DNA of 64,000 bases, from assembly GCA_019635795.1 (NCBI GenBank), contig JAHBYV010000007.1, positions 62,001-126,000 of the forward strand, given 5' to 3'. The position numbers were made by a program, and so were the translations under genes. Below, one piece after another: positions 8,333 to 15,787 of the stretch; position 1 is the first letter of the stretch; each line of letters starts with the position of its first letter. The notes under the pieces are model-generated. The model searched no databases. It worked only from the letters and a program-made list of their open reading frames with translations, and was not told where the DNA came from. This DNA is from Rhizobiaceae bacterium. GTDB lineage: Bacteria; Pseudomonadota; Alphaproteobacteria; Rhizobiales; Rhizobiaceae.

Positions 8333-8404
8333 CCATGCGAATTTGTTTCATATGCAATCTAAGTTGCAAAATGCGACTTGTAAATATGGATGTTGCAAAA
8401 TGCG
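8315..8404. promoter_or_regulatory. Prophage early operator/promoter region
   Basis: Two identical direct repeats TTGCAAAATGCG occur at 8364-8375 and 8393-8404, and a related inverted copy (GTTGCATTTCGCAA on the plus strand) at 8315-8328. They lie between and over the starts of the divergent repressor and Ner-like genes. The second copy contains the repressor ATG at 8400. Inference: operators for the repressor and/or the Ner-like protein, controlling the lysogeny switch. Confidence 0.6.
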
Positions 8405-8939
8405 CATTTTTGATGCGACGGCTGCCATTGAACGCGCAAAGAAACTGCTCGGTTTCTCGCAAGATCAAGAACTTGCGGAATATTTGGAGGTATCTCGAAC
8501 TAGTGTTGCGTCATGGAAACGACGCAATTCAATCCCCGCTCGCCACCTCTTCGAAATGGTTGTTGGAACCGAGAAAACAGTCGATTGGCTTGTTAGCGGA
8601 GAGGATAAAGAGACGACCGATGAGTATGGATTCGCGAAGGGGGCGCCTTATGTTGATCCACACGTTTTATGGCTCGCGCTATTGATGTACCGACTAGAGC
8701 TAGAGGAGGGAAACGACAGTGATCGACAGTTGGCGGGCTTGTTAACGAACCGCCGTCTATCATTCTTCCATATCTATCTCGGAGACTTCATTACAAAGCT
8801 AACTGCAGTAAAAGAAAAATGGGAAAAATCCGGTCTTGTTAAAGATAAGGACATATACAGGGCTGTCGCTACCGAATTTGGTCTAAGCAGCTTCGACTTC
8901 CCTCCCGTCCCTTGGTGGGACGATGACAAGATCGTATGA
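8400..8939 (+). CDS. Prophage repressor (CI-type HTH)
   Basis: Starting at the ATG at 8400 the product has 179 aa. Residues 5-65 (ATAAIERAKKLLGFSQDQ, LAEYLEVSRTSVASWKRR, IPARHLFEMVVGTEKTVDWLV) match the N-terminal DNA-binding domain of phage CI-type repressors. The C-terminus is helical and lacks a LexA-like Ser-Lys peptidase, so RecA-driven self-cleavage is not expected. It is divergent from the Ner-like gene and transposase. An operator-like repeat overlaps its start codon, suggesting autoregulation. In-frame codons upstream of 8400 exist but encode the operator and are unlikely to be used. Confidence 0.75.
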   Translation: MRIFDATAAIERAKKLLGFSQDQELAEYLEVSRTSVASWKRRNSIPARHLFEMVVGTEKTVDWLVSGEDKETTDEYGFAKGAPYVDPHVLWLALLMYRLELEEGNDSDRQLAGLLTNRRLSFFHIYLGDFITKLTAVKEKWEKSGLVKDKDIYRAVATEFGLSSFDFPPVPWWDDDKIV

Positions 8940-9300
8940 AACATGTCCCACTTCAGCATCGAGTTGCGAGACCTCAATAGGGTCGCCAATAGGGTCGGCA
9001 TTATCTTGTTTCAGACGCAAATCGTATGCAGCCGACTTCCCTTAAGTGATTGTATTTCCTAGTGTTATGTCGATTGGGATATGACTTTCTTTAGTGCTTT
9101 TCCGCAACGCCGTTAGACGGTCTAATAATCAATAAATAAAATCAATTGGTTAGGCGTTGTTTCCGCAAAAAGAAACGTCCATATTTGCGCACAAAACTAA
9201 AAAAAGAAAAATCGCGTCACAACAAAATCTCGCCAAAATTTCTGTTGACTTTGAACAAAAATGGAACAAAATACGAACAATCGAGAAACAGGAGGATGCA
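8940..9300. other. Intergenic region, probable prophage left boundary
   Basis: No gene seen. On the minus strand the motif TTGCGGAAA occurs twice (near 9098-9110 and 9160-9172), each close to GGCGTT or AACGCC, and may be transposase end-binding repeats. The right-hand part (9240-9300) holds a possible promoter (TTGACT at 9245-9250) and a strong ribosome-binding site for the following miniprotein. The exact phage/host junction and any 5-bp target duplication cannot be identified without an empty site. Confidence 0.35.
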
Positions 9301-9387
9301 ATGAGCGAACTTCTTCAGGACGTTGTTTCGATGGTGAGTATGAGTGCATTCCTGATTACGACGGCGCTATGGATTGGTGCTCTGTGA
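9301..9387 (+). CDS. 28-aa membrane miniprotein
   Basis: GGAGG at 9291-9295 is followed by ATG at 9301 with ideal spacing. The product is a 28-residue peptide: a short acidic start (MSELLQD) and then one hydrophobic segment (VSMVSMSAFLITTALWIGAL) long enough to cross the membrane. A TTGACT-type promoter box lies 51 bases upstream. It converges on lipB with only five bases between stops. The peptide resembles nothing I can name; function unknown. The strong ribosome-binding site is the best argument that it is real. Confidence 0.6.
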   Translation: MSELLQDVVSMVSMSAFLITTALWIGAL

Positions 9388-9392
9388 GGCGT

Positions 9393-10112
9393 TCAATCCG
9401 ATTGGATGGAAGGGCCGAAAACTTCTTCAAATGAAGCTTTTAAGGCAACGTCGAAGTCTGTCATTGTCACTGGCAATCCGAGATCAACAAGGCTGGTGAC
9501 TCCATAACCTTTGATCCCGCAAGGGACGATGCCTTCGAAATGGGAAAGGTCTGGTTCGACGTTGACGGATATTCCGTGAAAACTGACCCAGCGACGCAGG
9601 CGGATGCCGATTGCTGCTATCTTGTCTTCTGCAGGCAGCCCGCCGGGTAAGGGGGGACGGTCCGGGCGGACAACCCATACGCCAACGCGGTCTTCTCGCC
9701 TTTCGCCCTTCACGTTGAAGCGCGCTAGCGAGCGGATGATCCATTCCTCCAGTGCGGCGATGAACGCACGGACATCGGGCCTGCGGCGTTTCAGGTCAAT
9801 CATGATGTAGGCAACCCGCTGGCCGGGGCCGTGATACGTATATTCGCCGCCGCGTCCCGCATCGTAAACAGGGAAACGCTCCGGCTCTACCAGGTCTTCC
9901 AGGCGCGCGCTCGTTCCTGCGGTGTAAAGCGGGGGGTGTTCGACAAGCCAGACCATTTCCGGTGCTGTCCCCGCACGAATCGCCTCTGCCCGTGCCTCCA
10001 TAGTTGCCAGCGCCGTTTCGTATTCGGTCAGGCCGGGCTCAATCCTCCACTCCACAGGGGAAGCACTGTCGAGTGGCAGAAACGATGTAGGTATAGTATC
10101 GCGGCTGATCAT
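9393..10112 (-). CDS. lipB: Octanoyltransferase LipB
   Basis: Transfers octanoyl groups from acyl carrier protein to lipoyl domains, the first step of lipoate synthesis (needed for pyruvate and 2-oxoglutarate dehydrogenases and glycine cleavage). The 239-aa product has the family motifs: [16 protein letters not shown] (54-69), [21 protein letters not shown] (88-108), Lys164 in [20 protein letters not shown] and the catalytic Cys198 in [14 protein letters not shown]. Length is normal. Lipoate supply fits a region rich in glycine and one-carbon metabolism, but the gene is housekeeping. Confidence 0.95.
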   Translation of the reverse strand: MISRDTIPTSFLPLDSASPVEWRIEPGLTEYETALATMEARAEAIRAGTAPEMVWLVEHPPLYTAGTSARLEDLVEPERFPVYDAGRGGEYTYHGPGQRVAYIMIDLKRRRPDVRAFIAALEEWIIRSLARFNVKGERREDRVGVWVVRPDRPPLPGGLPAEDKIAAIGIRLRRWVSFHGISVNVEPDLSHFEGIVPCGIKGYGVTSLVDLGLPVTMTDFDVALKASFEEVFGPSIQSD

Positions 10113-10165
10113 GTCCGACGCATATGGGATGAAAATGCCTTGGCGTCGAGTCCTTGAGGGTGAAT

Positions 10166-10318
10166 CTAGTCTTCTGCGTGGATGGTCTCGAACGCCCGAC
10201 CGTCCTGATCGGCCACAATATTGAAAGCGTTTGAGCCGACCGTGCTCAAACTCGGTCCAGCCAGTCCAAAGATGGCCAGTGCAAACGCTGCCAGCAATGC
10301 GATTCTCACGGGTGACAT
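10166..10318 (-). CDS. 50-aa secreted or membrane-anchored peptide
   Basis: From the ATG at 10318, preceded by AAAGG, the product is [27 protein letters not shown]... ending in AFETIHAED. Residues 4-22 form a signal peptide or membrane anchor; the remaining ~28 residues are polar. It lies 53 bases before lipB on the same strand, at the edge of a decayed island. Not recognised. Its small size leaves doubt that it is expressed. Confidence 0.45.
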   Translation of the reverse strand: MSPVRIALLAAFALAIFGLAGPSLSTVGSNAFNIVADQDGRAFETIHAED

Positions 10319-10577
10319 GCAGCCTTTCTGTGCTTCGGCGACGGCGAATTTATGGCCGAATGCAAATATGTTTGACTGGACTGAAAAATGGATGTGATGA
10401 GGGGATAAAAGCAACACCTCCTCATGCGTGTTGCATGGTTCATATGGGGATCTCCGGGATCGATAGTGCGGCGATGACAAGGGCGGCGCTGGCGCAAAAG
10501 GCAGCGACGGAAAGAAGCGCTACCCTGCATTTTTCTTCTGTTGGGCGACAAATCCGATTTTGCCGGACGCCTTGCGC

Positions 10578-10934
10578 GTGATGGGAACGAGCGGTTTTCC
10601 CTGTGTGCATCACTGGGTCTGGGACAAGGAAATCGCGGGCAAGAGATATTGGGGGCGGGATAATAGGCGCGAGCTTTTGCTGATAGGGCGGCGGGTGATG
10701 TAGCTGCACCTTTGCCGGGCACGCAGCCGGAGACGGTTTATCGAGAGCGTAAGGGAAGGCACTCAGCCAAGCCCGCTTGTTTTGCCGAGCAGATAGAGCG
10801 GCTCTTTCCCGGAGTGCCGCGCCTGGAGCTCTTTTGCCGAGACCCTCGACCGGGCTGGGATGTCTGGGGTCTCGAGGCTGGGGCTTCAGAGGATGGATCG
10901 GAGGCGGCATGCTTCCCATACCACCACTTTCAAT
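10578..10934 (+). pseudogene. MT-A70 family adenine methyltransferase remnant
   Basis: Two reading frames together encode the C-terminal half of an MT-A70-type DNA N6-adenine methyltransferase, as found in prophages. The first frame reads HHWVWDKEIAGKRYWGRD...RRELLLIG and then stops. After a one-base shift near 10695 the reading continues GDVAAPLPGTQPETVYRERK, SAKPACFAEQIERLFPG, LELFCRDPRPGWDVWG. The N-terminal part with the DPPW catalytic motif is absent. So the gene is truncated at the 5' end and frameshifted. It runs into the convergent hicB gene. A phage origin fits the other fragments nearby. Confidence 0.75.
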
Positions 10935-11366
10935 TCATGCCGCATCAAGCACGGATACCACAACGTTCTTCCCAAGAGCGGCGAGTGCATCCTCCATTGC
11001 CGAGAGCTTGGAGGGGTGGTCCGGGTTGAGAATACGCCGGGCCACGGCCTCCGACTTTCCAAGCCTAGCGGCGAGTTCAGTTTTGCTCAGTCCAGACGCG
11101 CCAAAGGCTTCTATGACTGCCAGCTTCAACGCATCGGCTGGATCGACGGGAATAGAGATAAGACCCTTTCCCTTCGCCGATCTGGGGGGCAGCGGCCGGC
11201 CAAGTTCCACATAGCCGCGCAGGGCGAGGCCAAGCGCTTCGCTGGCAGCGTGTAGCGCCGATGGAAGGTCCGGGCCGGAAGTAATGGCTTCTGGCACATC
11301 CGGGAAACTGACTAAAAAACCCCCGTCGGGGTCGGGCGCAATCTGTGCGCTGTATTCGTATTGCAT
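10935..11366 (-). CDS. hicB: HicB-type antitoxin
   Basis: A 143-aa protein with the HicB fold at the N-terminus (YSAQIAPDPDGGFLVSFPDVPEAITSG, SALHAASEALGLALRGYVELGRPLP) and a C-terminal HTH (LSKTELAARLGKSEAVARRIL). HicB neutralises the HicA mRNA interferase and represses the operon. The gene is intact, but the place normally held by hicA directly upstream is occupied by a broken reading frame (11412-11582). A perfect inverted repeat at 11596-11613 is a likely operator. It may therefore be an orphan antitoxin or repressor. Confidence 0.85.
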   Translation of the reverse strand: MQYEYSAQIAPDPDGGFLVSFPDVPEAITSGPDLPSALHAASEALGLALRGYVELGRPLPPRSAKGKGLISIPVDPADALKLAVIEAFGASGLSKTELAARLGKSEAVARRILNPDHPSKLSAMEDALAALGKNVVVSVLDAA

Positions 11367-11411
11367 CCATTTATGCCTTTCATTTTGGTGTGTCCGCCTT
11401 GTGGCTGGGGA

Positions 11412-11582
11412 TCACCCGATCCCCAGCCGATTCTTGATGGTTCGGACATGTCCCGGGGTCAGTTCGCCGCTCTGGACCGTTGTGAACCTGTCTGTGTTTT
11501 AGACCCGGAACTCAATGCCCTGTTTGCAGGCCATTTCCCGAACCTCTCGAAGCAGCGCTTCACATGTAGACCAGCACAACTT
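11412..11582 (-). pseudogene. Degenerate toxin-like ORF upstream of hicB
   Basis: One continuous frame reads ALLREVREMACKQGIEFRV, then an in-frame TAA, then NTDRFTTVQSGELTPGHVRTIKNRLGIG and a TGA 45 bases before hicB. The two pieces look like the N- and C-terminal parts of one small HicA-like protein with internal sequence lost. No good ATG is visible. Length, position and partner suggest a decayed HicA-type toxin, but the catalytic His region is not seen, so the assignment is tentative. Confidence 0.45.
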
Positions 11583-11595
11583 TTATTGAGGTGTA

Positions 11596-11613
11596 TCGTA
11601 CAATTTTGTACGA
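11596..11613. promoter_or_regulatory. Perfect inverted repeat upstream of hicB
   Basis: TCGTACAA-TT-TTGTACGA, 8-bp arms around two bases. It lies between the divergent toxin/antitoxin remnant and the truncated HD gene, where a HicB operator would be expected. Binding by the adjacent HicB is inferred. Confidence 0.6.
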
Positions 11614-11632
11614 AAAGCTATGAAAGAAAAAC

Positions 11633-11905
11633 ATGAGCATGGATTGCTTGATCCAGCGGCGCGGTCAGGGGATGACCACATATTCCGGGCGACGGTTTTG
11701 GCTGCTCGATCCGCGCCCGGATGAGATTTTTATCGAGGATATTGCGCACTCGCTTTCCATGCGGCGCCGAAATGCCGGTCACTGTCAGTACATTTATTCA
11801 GTGGTTGAGCACGGTGTCATTATGTCGGAATATGTGCCTGCGCCATACCAGCGCGCTGGAGGCATAGGGCCGTTAGGGACGAAATACATAATAGGACAAA
11901 TATGA
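11633..11905 (+). pseudogene. Truncated HD-family phosphohydrolase (YfbR-like)
   Basis: The N-terminal part (MTTYSGRRFWLLDPRPDEIF, IEDIAHSLSMRRRNAGH, YIYSVVEHGVIMSEYVPAP) is typical of prophage-borne HD-domain phosphohydrolases. It ends before the HD metal-binding motif expected around residue 75-80. After VPAP the sequence becomes unrelated (YQRAGGIGPLGTKYIIGQI) and stops at 11905, next to a terminator hairpin. The natural start is probably the internal ATG at 11672. The product should be inactive. The junction is probably a deletion scar within a prophage remnant. Confidence 0.65.
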
Positions 11906-11934
11906 AAAAGCCGCCGCGCTTAGCGGCCTTTTTC
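11905..11934 (+). terminator. Rho-independent terminator
   Basis: AAAAAGCCGC - CGCGCTTA - GCGGCCTTTTT. A 5-bp GC stem extended by A-T pairs and followed by Ts. It lies at the end of the truncated HD gene; the flanking As allow action on both strands. Confidence 0.75.
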
Positions 11935-12080
11935 TGGCCGTCAAATGCAACCGGTATTAACTATTCACCCAACTAAGTACGAATAGTCATTGATAAAACC
12001 GAACAGTACGATTTTTTGCTTGCCATTACTAATGGCGGGTTCACGTATTTGAGGTAAGTCATGGCTCTCAAAACGGCGAG

Positions 12081-12308
12081 GTGGGCTGCGAGCGCATATG
12101 CATGGCAGCGCAACGCGGGGTCGTTTTGCCGCTGATAACCCTCAGCGGCAATGTGCACGGGCTGCATGTGATTGAGGCCATTTCGGAAGATCAGACTTTC
12201 CATGACGCTTTCGGTAGGCCACGTATGGATACCTACCGTATTAGCCTCAAGCGCTATGCTGGCGGTGGATTTTCGCCAATAGCCATCGTCGCGTCATTGT
12301 TCGGGTGA
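12081..12308 (+). pseudogene. Fragment of a P2 gpU-like tail protein
   Basis: The reading LITLSGNVHGLHVIEAISED, QTFHDAFGRPRMDTYRISLKRYAGGG has the C-terminal pattern of P2 gpU-type tail proteins (a strand, then D-G-x-PR...F.ISL.RYG). The N-terminal half is missing: upstream sequence reads as unrelated, stop-containing DNA. The 3' end overlaps the convergent gene at 12294. With the MT-A70 and HD fragments this indicates a largely deleted prophage different from the Mu-like one. The family call is based on a short segment. Confidence 0.5.
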
Positions 12309-12965
12309 TTGGTCGTCTTGGCTTCCTAGCGTTACGTAGTACCAGAACCCACCAGACGCACTATTATATTCAATAGTGTAGGTTATGGGTGACTCCTGTT
12401 GCTGTACCGTGCGCGCAACCCCAGAACATTTGCGAATTTCACTATCGGAGTACGCTTCATCTATAGAGTGAATGGCGAGCACAGGAAACTTCGTCCCATT
12501 GCCTGGAATATCCTCGGCAATTTCAGCGACTTGACGAATTGAGAACGGGTCATCGCACCTTGGCAGACCTTCGCCTATGTAAGATTCAGTGGGGTCTACA
12601 AAATATGGGGCTGCTAAAATGAACCCCAAAAACGCCATAATTAATACAGATAAAATCTGCCTTTCATCTAGTCGCCTAGACCGGATGAACAGATAATATG
12701 GGTAGAAAAACGCACCAATCAGGAATGTCCGGCCGATGTGAACCTTCCTTCTCGCTAAATAGTTTGCATCTATTACGATCAGTAAGAATATTGCAGATGA
12801 GCAGTACAGCAATAAAGATTTAATCGTTTCGTCATTGATATAGTACGGATCAATTACTGCGGTTGCAACAATCAGCATTATTGGAATTAACGCTATTGCT
12901 AAAGCAAAGTAGCCGTGTGGTTTTGTCATAACATCAGTCGTTTCCGGTGAGTTATCTATCGCCAT
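12294..12965 (-). CDS. Unrecognised AT-rich membrane protein
   Basis: A 223-aa protein with four hydrophobic segments (about 18-37, 47-63, 78-92, 105-120). A ~100-residue polar C-terminal domain follows (SYIGEGLPRCDDPFSIRQVAEIAED, ITYTIEYNSASGGFWYYVTLG), probably exported, with two cysteines. The ATG is preceded by an AT-rich leader. Codon use and base composition differ from the core genes. Not recognised. It sits with two other accessory genes on the tRNA-Leu side of the island; defence or host-interaction roles are possible but unsupported. Confidence 0.6.
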   Translation of the reverse strand: MAIDNSPETTDVMTKPHGYFALAIALIPIMLIVATAVIDPYYINDETIKSLLLYCSSAIFLLIVIDANYLARRKVHIGRTFLIGAFFYPYYLFIRSRRLDERQILSVLIMAFLGFILAAPYFVDPTESYIGEGLPRCDDPFSIRQVAEIAEDIPGNGTKFPVLAIHSIDEAYSDSEIRKCSGVARTVQQQESPITYTIEYNSASGGFWYYVTLGSQDDQSPEQ

Positions 12966-13041
12966 ATATTATCTCTGAATATGTTAATAGTATAATTCTA
13001 ATTTTAAGATATTTGAGTTGATGCCATTCGTCAGAATAGGC

Positions 13042-13527
13042 TCAATCAAGCTTAAGTCGGCAGCCAGAAATGACTTTGTTCATTGCGTCTGTAGATCCGG
13101 ACGAGCTAAGATTTTCCGTCCATCGTTTACCTAAAACGTCTGAACCAACCTGTATTTGACCGTTAGCATCTCTGATCTGCCCTATAGCTTTAAGTATTCT
13201 GGAACGATCTTCAGCCGCTACTACCCCTGAATAATTATCATTCCACGCCTGAAGCGTTGCATCAAATTGAATGGCGGGGGCAGGCGGTACGGCAATATAA
13301 AGATACCCTGCGACTGGCGTTACATCTTCGAATTCCTTCTTCCTTGATATAAAGGCGATCTTTAACTCCCCGTATGCTGTGCAATGAACAACTAGATCGC
13401 TCAACTGGCCGCCAACGCGTGATGACACCTTCGTATCACCGAACACATCAGGCCCGGCAACAACCGTATCCCACGCACTAGCAGACGCGGTTGAAAGCAA
13501 AAGGCCAATAGCCGCGTAGCGAAACAT
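13042..13527 (-). CDS. Unrecognised periplasmic protein
   Basis: A 161-aa product with a clear Sec signal peptide (MFRYAAIGLLLSTASASAWD, cleavage after ASA). The mature protein contains two cysteines (HCTAYGEL and SGCRLKLD) that could form a disulfide, and a central YLYIAVPPAPAIQFDATLQAW segment. This resembles small secreted proteins found near phage or island genes in rhizobia, but I cannot name a family. It is AT-rich like its neighbour at 12294, and the two are co-directional with 76 bases between. Confidence 0.6.
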   Translation of the reverse strand: MFRYAAIGLLLSTASASAWDTVVAGPDVFGDTKVSSRVGGQLSDLVVHCTAYGELKIAFISRKKEFEDVTPVAGYLYIAVPPAPAIQFDATLQAWNDNYSGVVAAEDRSRILKAIGQIRDANGQIQVGSDVLGKRWTENLSSSGSTDAMNKVISGCRLKLD

Positions 13528-13598
13528 GTTTCCTCACATGATATTAGTATGATCTAATGCGAGGCCATAGCCATCGCTAAAAGTCAAGGGCAGGGCGG

Positions 13599-14096
13599 TC
13601 AATACCGGCTTCTAAGGTACTGTCCGAGATCAATGATTGACCTGTTGGTCTTTAGGTTGCGAGCGCTCAAAATTCGGTCGCTTCGGAAAGTGCGCATCTC
13701 GCGCCGCAAATAGCAGAGCGATTTGATGTAAACGATATAGCTTTCGCGTATGAGGTGTATGCTTATGGGGCGGATTTCCCGCTCCGTCACTTCGCCGTTT
13801 TCATCGCTATACTCGATCCAGAAGCGCTGCTCGTCTGTAATATCTCGGTTAAACGCTGCATCCCAATTCTCATAAAACCGGGGTTTGCTACCCCATGATG
13901 CAGGTCTCTCATCGCTGGCCTCGATCTGCTTTGTTCGCTCATATTTGGCTTTTGCCTTGCTCACCAGATGGTCCATCAGTGCTAAGAGCAGGTTGCCAAC
14001 TTTGTGGATGGCGCGATCACAACTGTCGCGCCGCTGTTCCGGTGGGGGAGCCTCATCTACCGTTGGCTTTGCGTTGGATCGAGGCAGATATTTCAT
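13599..14096 (-). CDS. WYL-like domain protein
   Basis: A 165-aa protein. Residues 90-160 (RFWIEYSDENGEVTEREIRP, YIVYIKSLCYLRREMRTFR, SDRILSARN) fit the WYL domain pattern of a strand with Y-x-D/G, an R-x-I-x-P and a terminal C-x-LR-x-x-RTFR-x-DRI. WYL domains bind nucleic acids or nucleotides and regulate defence and phage genes. There is no N-terminal HTH; instead a basic helical region (KAKAKYERTKQIEASDERP). It lies nearest to the tRNA-Leu 3' end. Alternative: a stand-alone ligand sensor of the island. Confidence 0.65.
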   Translation of the reverse strand: MKYLPRSNAKPTVDEAPPPEQRRDSCDRAIHKVGNLLLALMDHLVSKAKAKYERTKQIEASDERPASWGSKPRFYENWDAAFNRDITDEQRFWIEYSDENGEVTEREIRPISIHLIRESYIVYIKSLCYLRREMRTFRSDRILSARNLKTNRSIIDLGQYLRSRY

Positions 14097-14185
14097 TGTC
14101 GAGTTGCTTCACTATTTCTCGAAGCAATTCTGGAAATGTATGAGGGTAGTATGCTCTGTTCGGATCGCTGATTACAGTCTAGTCT

Positions 14186-14260
14186 GCTGGCGAGTGACGA
14201 GCGATTGTGGCCCATTTTGGGGCCCAAAATCACTCGCTAAGCCAATGGCCTCTGAGGCCA
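14186..14260. repeat. Palindromes between the island and tRNA-Leu
   Basis: GCGAGTGA near 14190 is repeated inverted as TCACTCGC near 14229-14236. A 15-bp palindrome TGGCCTCTGAGGCCA lies at 14246-14260, about 55 bases from the tRNA 3' end. They may be terminator or recombination-site remnants. No copy of the tRNA end was noticed elsewhere in the window. Confidence 0.35.
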
Positions 14261-14315
14261 ATATATAAAACTTGTTGTTTTGCAGTAACTTACGCGATGC
14301 TCTGTTGTTCGTGAC

Positions 14316-14400
14316 TGGTGCGGTCGAGAAGACTCGAACTTCCACGGGTTGCCCCACAGCGACCTCAACGCTGCGCGTCTACCAATTCCGCCACGACCGC
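14316..14400 (-). tRNA. tRNA-Leu(GAG)
   Basis: The minus strand reads GCGGTCGTGGCGGAATTGGTAG... and ends in CGACCGCACCA. The acceptor stem GCGGTCG/CGACCGC is perfect, with discriminator A and an encoded CCA. The anticodon arm CAGCG-TTGAGGT-CGCTG gives anticodon GAG (codon CTC). A long variable arm and TTCGAGT loop confirm a class II leucine tRNA. Its 3' end faces the accessory island at 10.5-14.1 kb, a common site for integrative elements, although no integrase remains. Confidence 0.95.
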
Positions 14401-14615
14401 ACGTCACGAAAGGGCCGGCAGGACCGGCACGCGGCATGTAGCAAATAGCCCAAGGGGAAACAAGGCATTGTGACGACAAAAAATCACTCAATGTAGATGC
14501 TTGTGAATCTCGTCCCCAGGTTGCTCTGTGAGACGTGAATTTTCCTACTTTTTTGCGCCTTTCTGCTCCGTCAGTTAGGGAGTGTTCAACCACTGCGTGA
14601 TGAATTATTTCTGGC

Positions 14616-15683
14616 TTGGGTAGGGACGGGCGGCTTGTGGGCGCATTTCGGGATATTTTCAGACAGATTCGATACGCAGGGATTCGCACGGGGTTAGAGG
14701 CTGCGAGCCTTATTCCGCGAAATCTGCAGTTCGGAGCTTGGTCCGGCCGGGGTGTAATCTTCACGCTCCATCATGTCAGACCCCATGTGACAGCGCCATT
14801 TCAGCCAAATGCACTGTTGTCGATTACACCAGACTTTCTTGATTCGGCGATTCGCGCCGTGCTGGATTGCGGTCTGAAGCCCGCACGGCTTGAGGAACTG
14901 CCGGATTTGCTGCAGTCATCAGACGACCAGCGCTATTTTTGCATGACGCTCGACGATGGCTATCGCAACAATGCCGAATACGCAGCGCCGATTTTTCGCA
15001 GATATGCGGTGCCTTACACGATTTTCATAACTGGCGGCTTCGTTGAGCGGAGCAGGGCGGCATGGTGGGAACTTGCGGAAGCGATGCTGTTGCGGTCCGA
15101 CGAAATCGCACTGGATACTGGCGGGGGAGAGCGCGTCTTTCAGATTGCATCGCCAAACACCAAGGCAGCCTTGTTTGATAGAATCGCTGCCTATGTGAAT
15201 GAAGTCGATGAAGATGTTGCGGTCGCGGGAATCGTTGACGCGGCGGAAAGGGCGGGCCTGGACCCTCAGCGCCTTACCCACGAACTTTGTATGGATTGCG
15301 ATGAGTTGCGGGCACTGGCTGATAGCGACGACCTTGTGTCGTTTGGCGCGCATACCGTTTCCCATTGCAATCTCAAGCGGGTCGATGATGATCGGCTTGA
15401 ATGGGAAGTACAGGCCTCGGTGGATGCAGTTACCGACTACACAGGTCGCGTGCCGCAATCATTTGCCTATCCCTATGGCTGGAAAAGCGCCGCCGGTTCG
15501 CGCGAAGCGCAGGCCGTCAAGAGCGCCGGGCTGAAGGTTGGCGTGACGACCCAGCCCGGCGTGTTGCGGGATCGCGACGCGTCAGATTGTTACCTGCTGC
15601 CGCGGGTGTCTCTTAATGGCCACTTTCAGCACCCTCGATATGTGCGTGCGATGGCGTCGGGGATACCTTTTCTCTTGACGTAG
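14616..15683 (+). CDS. Polysaccharide deacetylase family protein
   Basis: A NodB-fold carbohydrate esterase, up to 355 aa. Motif 1 is MTLDDGYRNN (metal and catalytic Asp), motif 2 is FGAHTVSHCNL (two metal-binding His), and later motifs include QSFAYPYGWKSA. It has no signal peptide and probably acts in the cytoplasm or at the inner membrane on an N-acetylated sugar or lipid-linked glycan. The start is uncertain: the frame opens with a TTG at 14616 lacking a good ribosome-binding site, and a GTG at 14637 is an alternative. Related proteins in rhizobia accompany polysaccharide loci, but no such locus is seen here. Confidence 0.85.
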   Translation: MGRDGRLVGAFRDIFRQIRYAGIRTGLEAASLIPRNLQFGAWSGRGVIFTLHHVRPHVTAPFQPNALLSITPDFLDSAIRAVLDCGLKPARLEELPDLLQSSDDQRYFCMTLDDGYRNNAEYAAPIFRRYAVPYTIFITGGFVERSRAAWWELAEAMLLRSDEIALDTGGGERVFQIASPNTKAALFDRIAAYVNEVDEDVAVAGIVDAAERAGLDPQRLTHELCMDCDELRALADSDDLVSFGAHTVSHCNLKRVDDDRLEWEVQASVDAVTDYTGRVPQSFAYPYGWKSAAGSREAQAVKSAGLKVGVTTQPGVLRDRDASDCYLLPRVSLNGHFQHPRYVRAMASGIPFLLT

Positions 15684-15787
15684 GGAGCCCCTGTTGCAAC
15701 TGACGGCAGGCATTTCATTTGAATTTCTGCAATGATTGGCTAAATCAACCCTCACTTCAATTCTCTGCCGCAGATCGGGAGGCGCCC

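Noticed and set aside
8940..9160. Exact left end of the Mu-like prophage and a 5-bp target duplication
   Set aside because: TTGCGGAAA motifs are suggestive, but no matching copies were found near the right end, so no junction can be fixed.
14246..14260. Palindrome TGGCCTCTGAGGCCA as an attachment core
   Set aside because: No second copy was seen in the window and no integrase is present; kept only as a low-confidence repeat.
14237..14764. Long minus-strand frame over tRNA-Leu and the deacetylase start
   Set aside because: It runs through a structurally complete tRNA and has no family resemblance.
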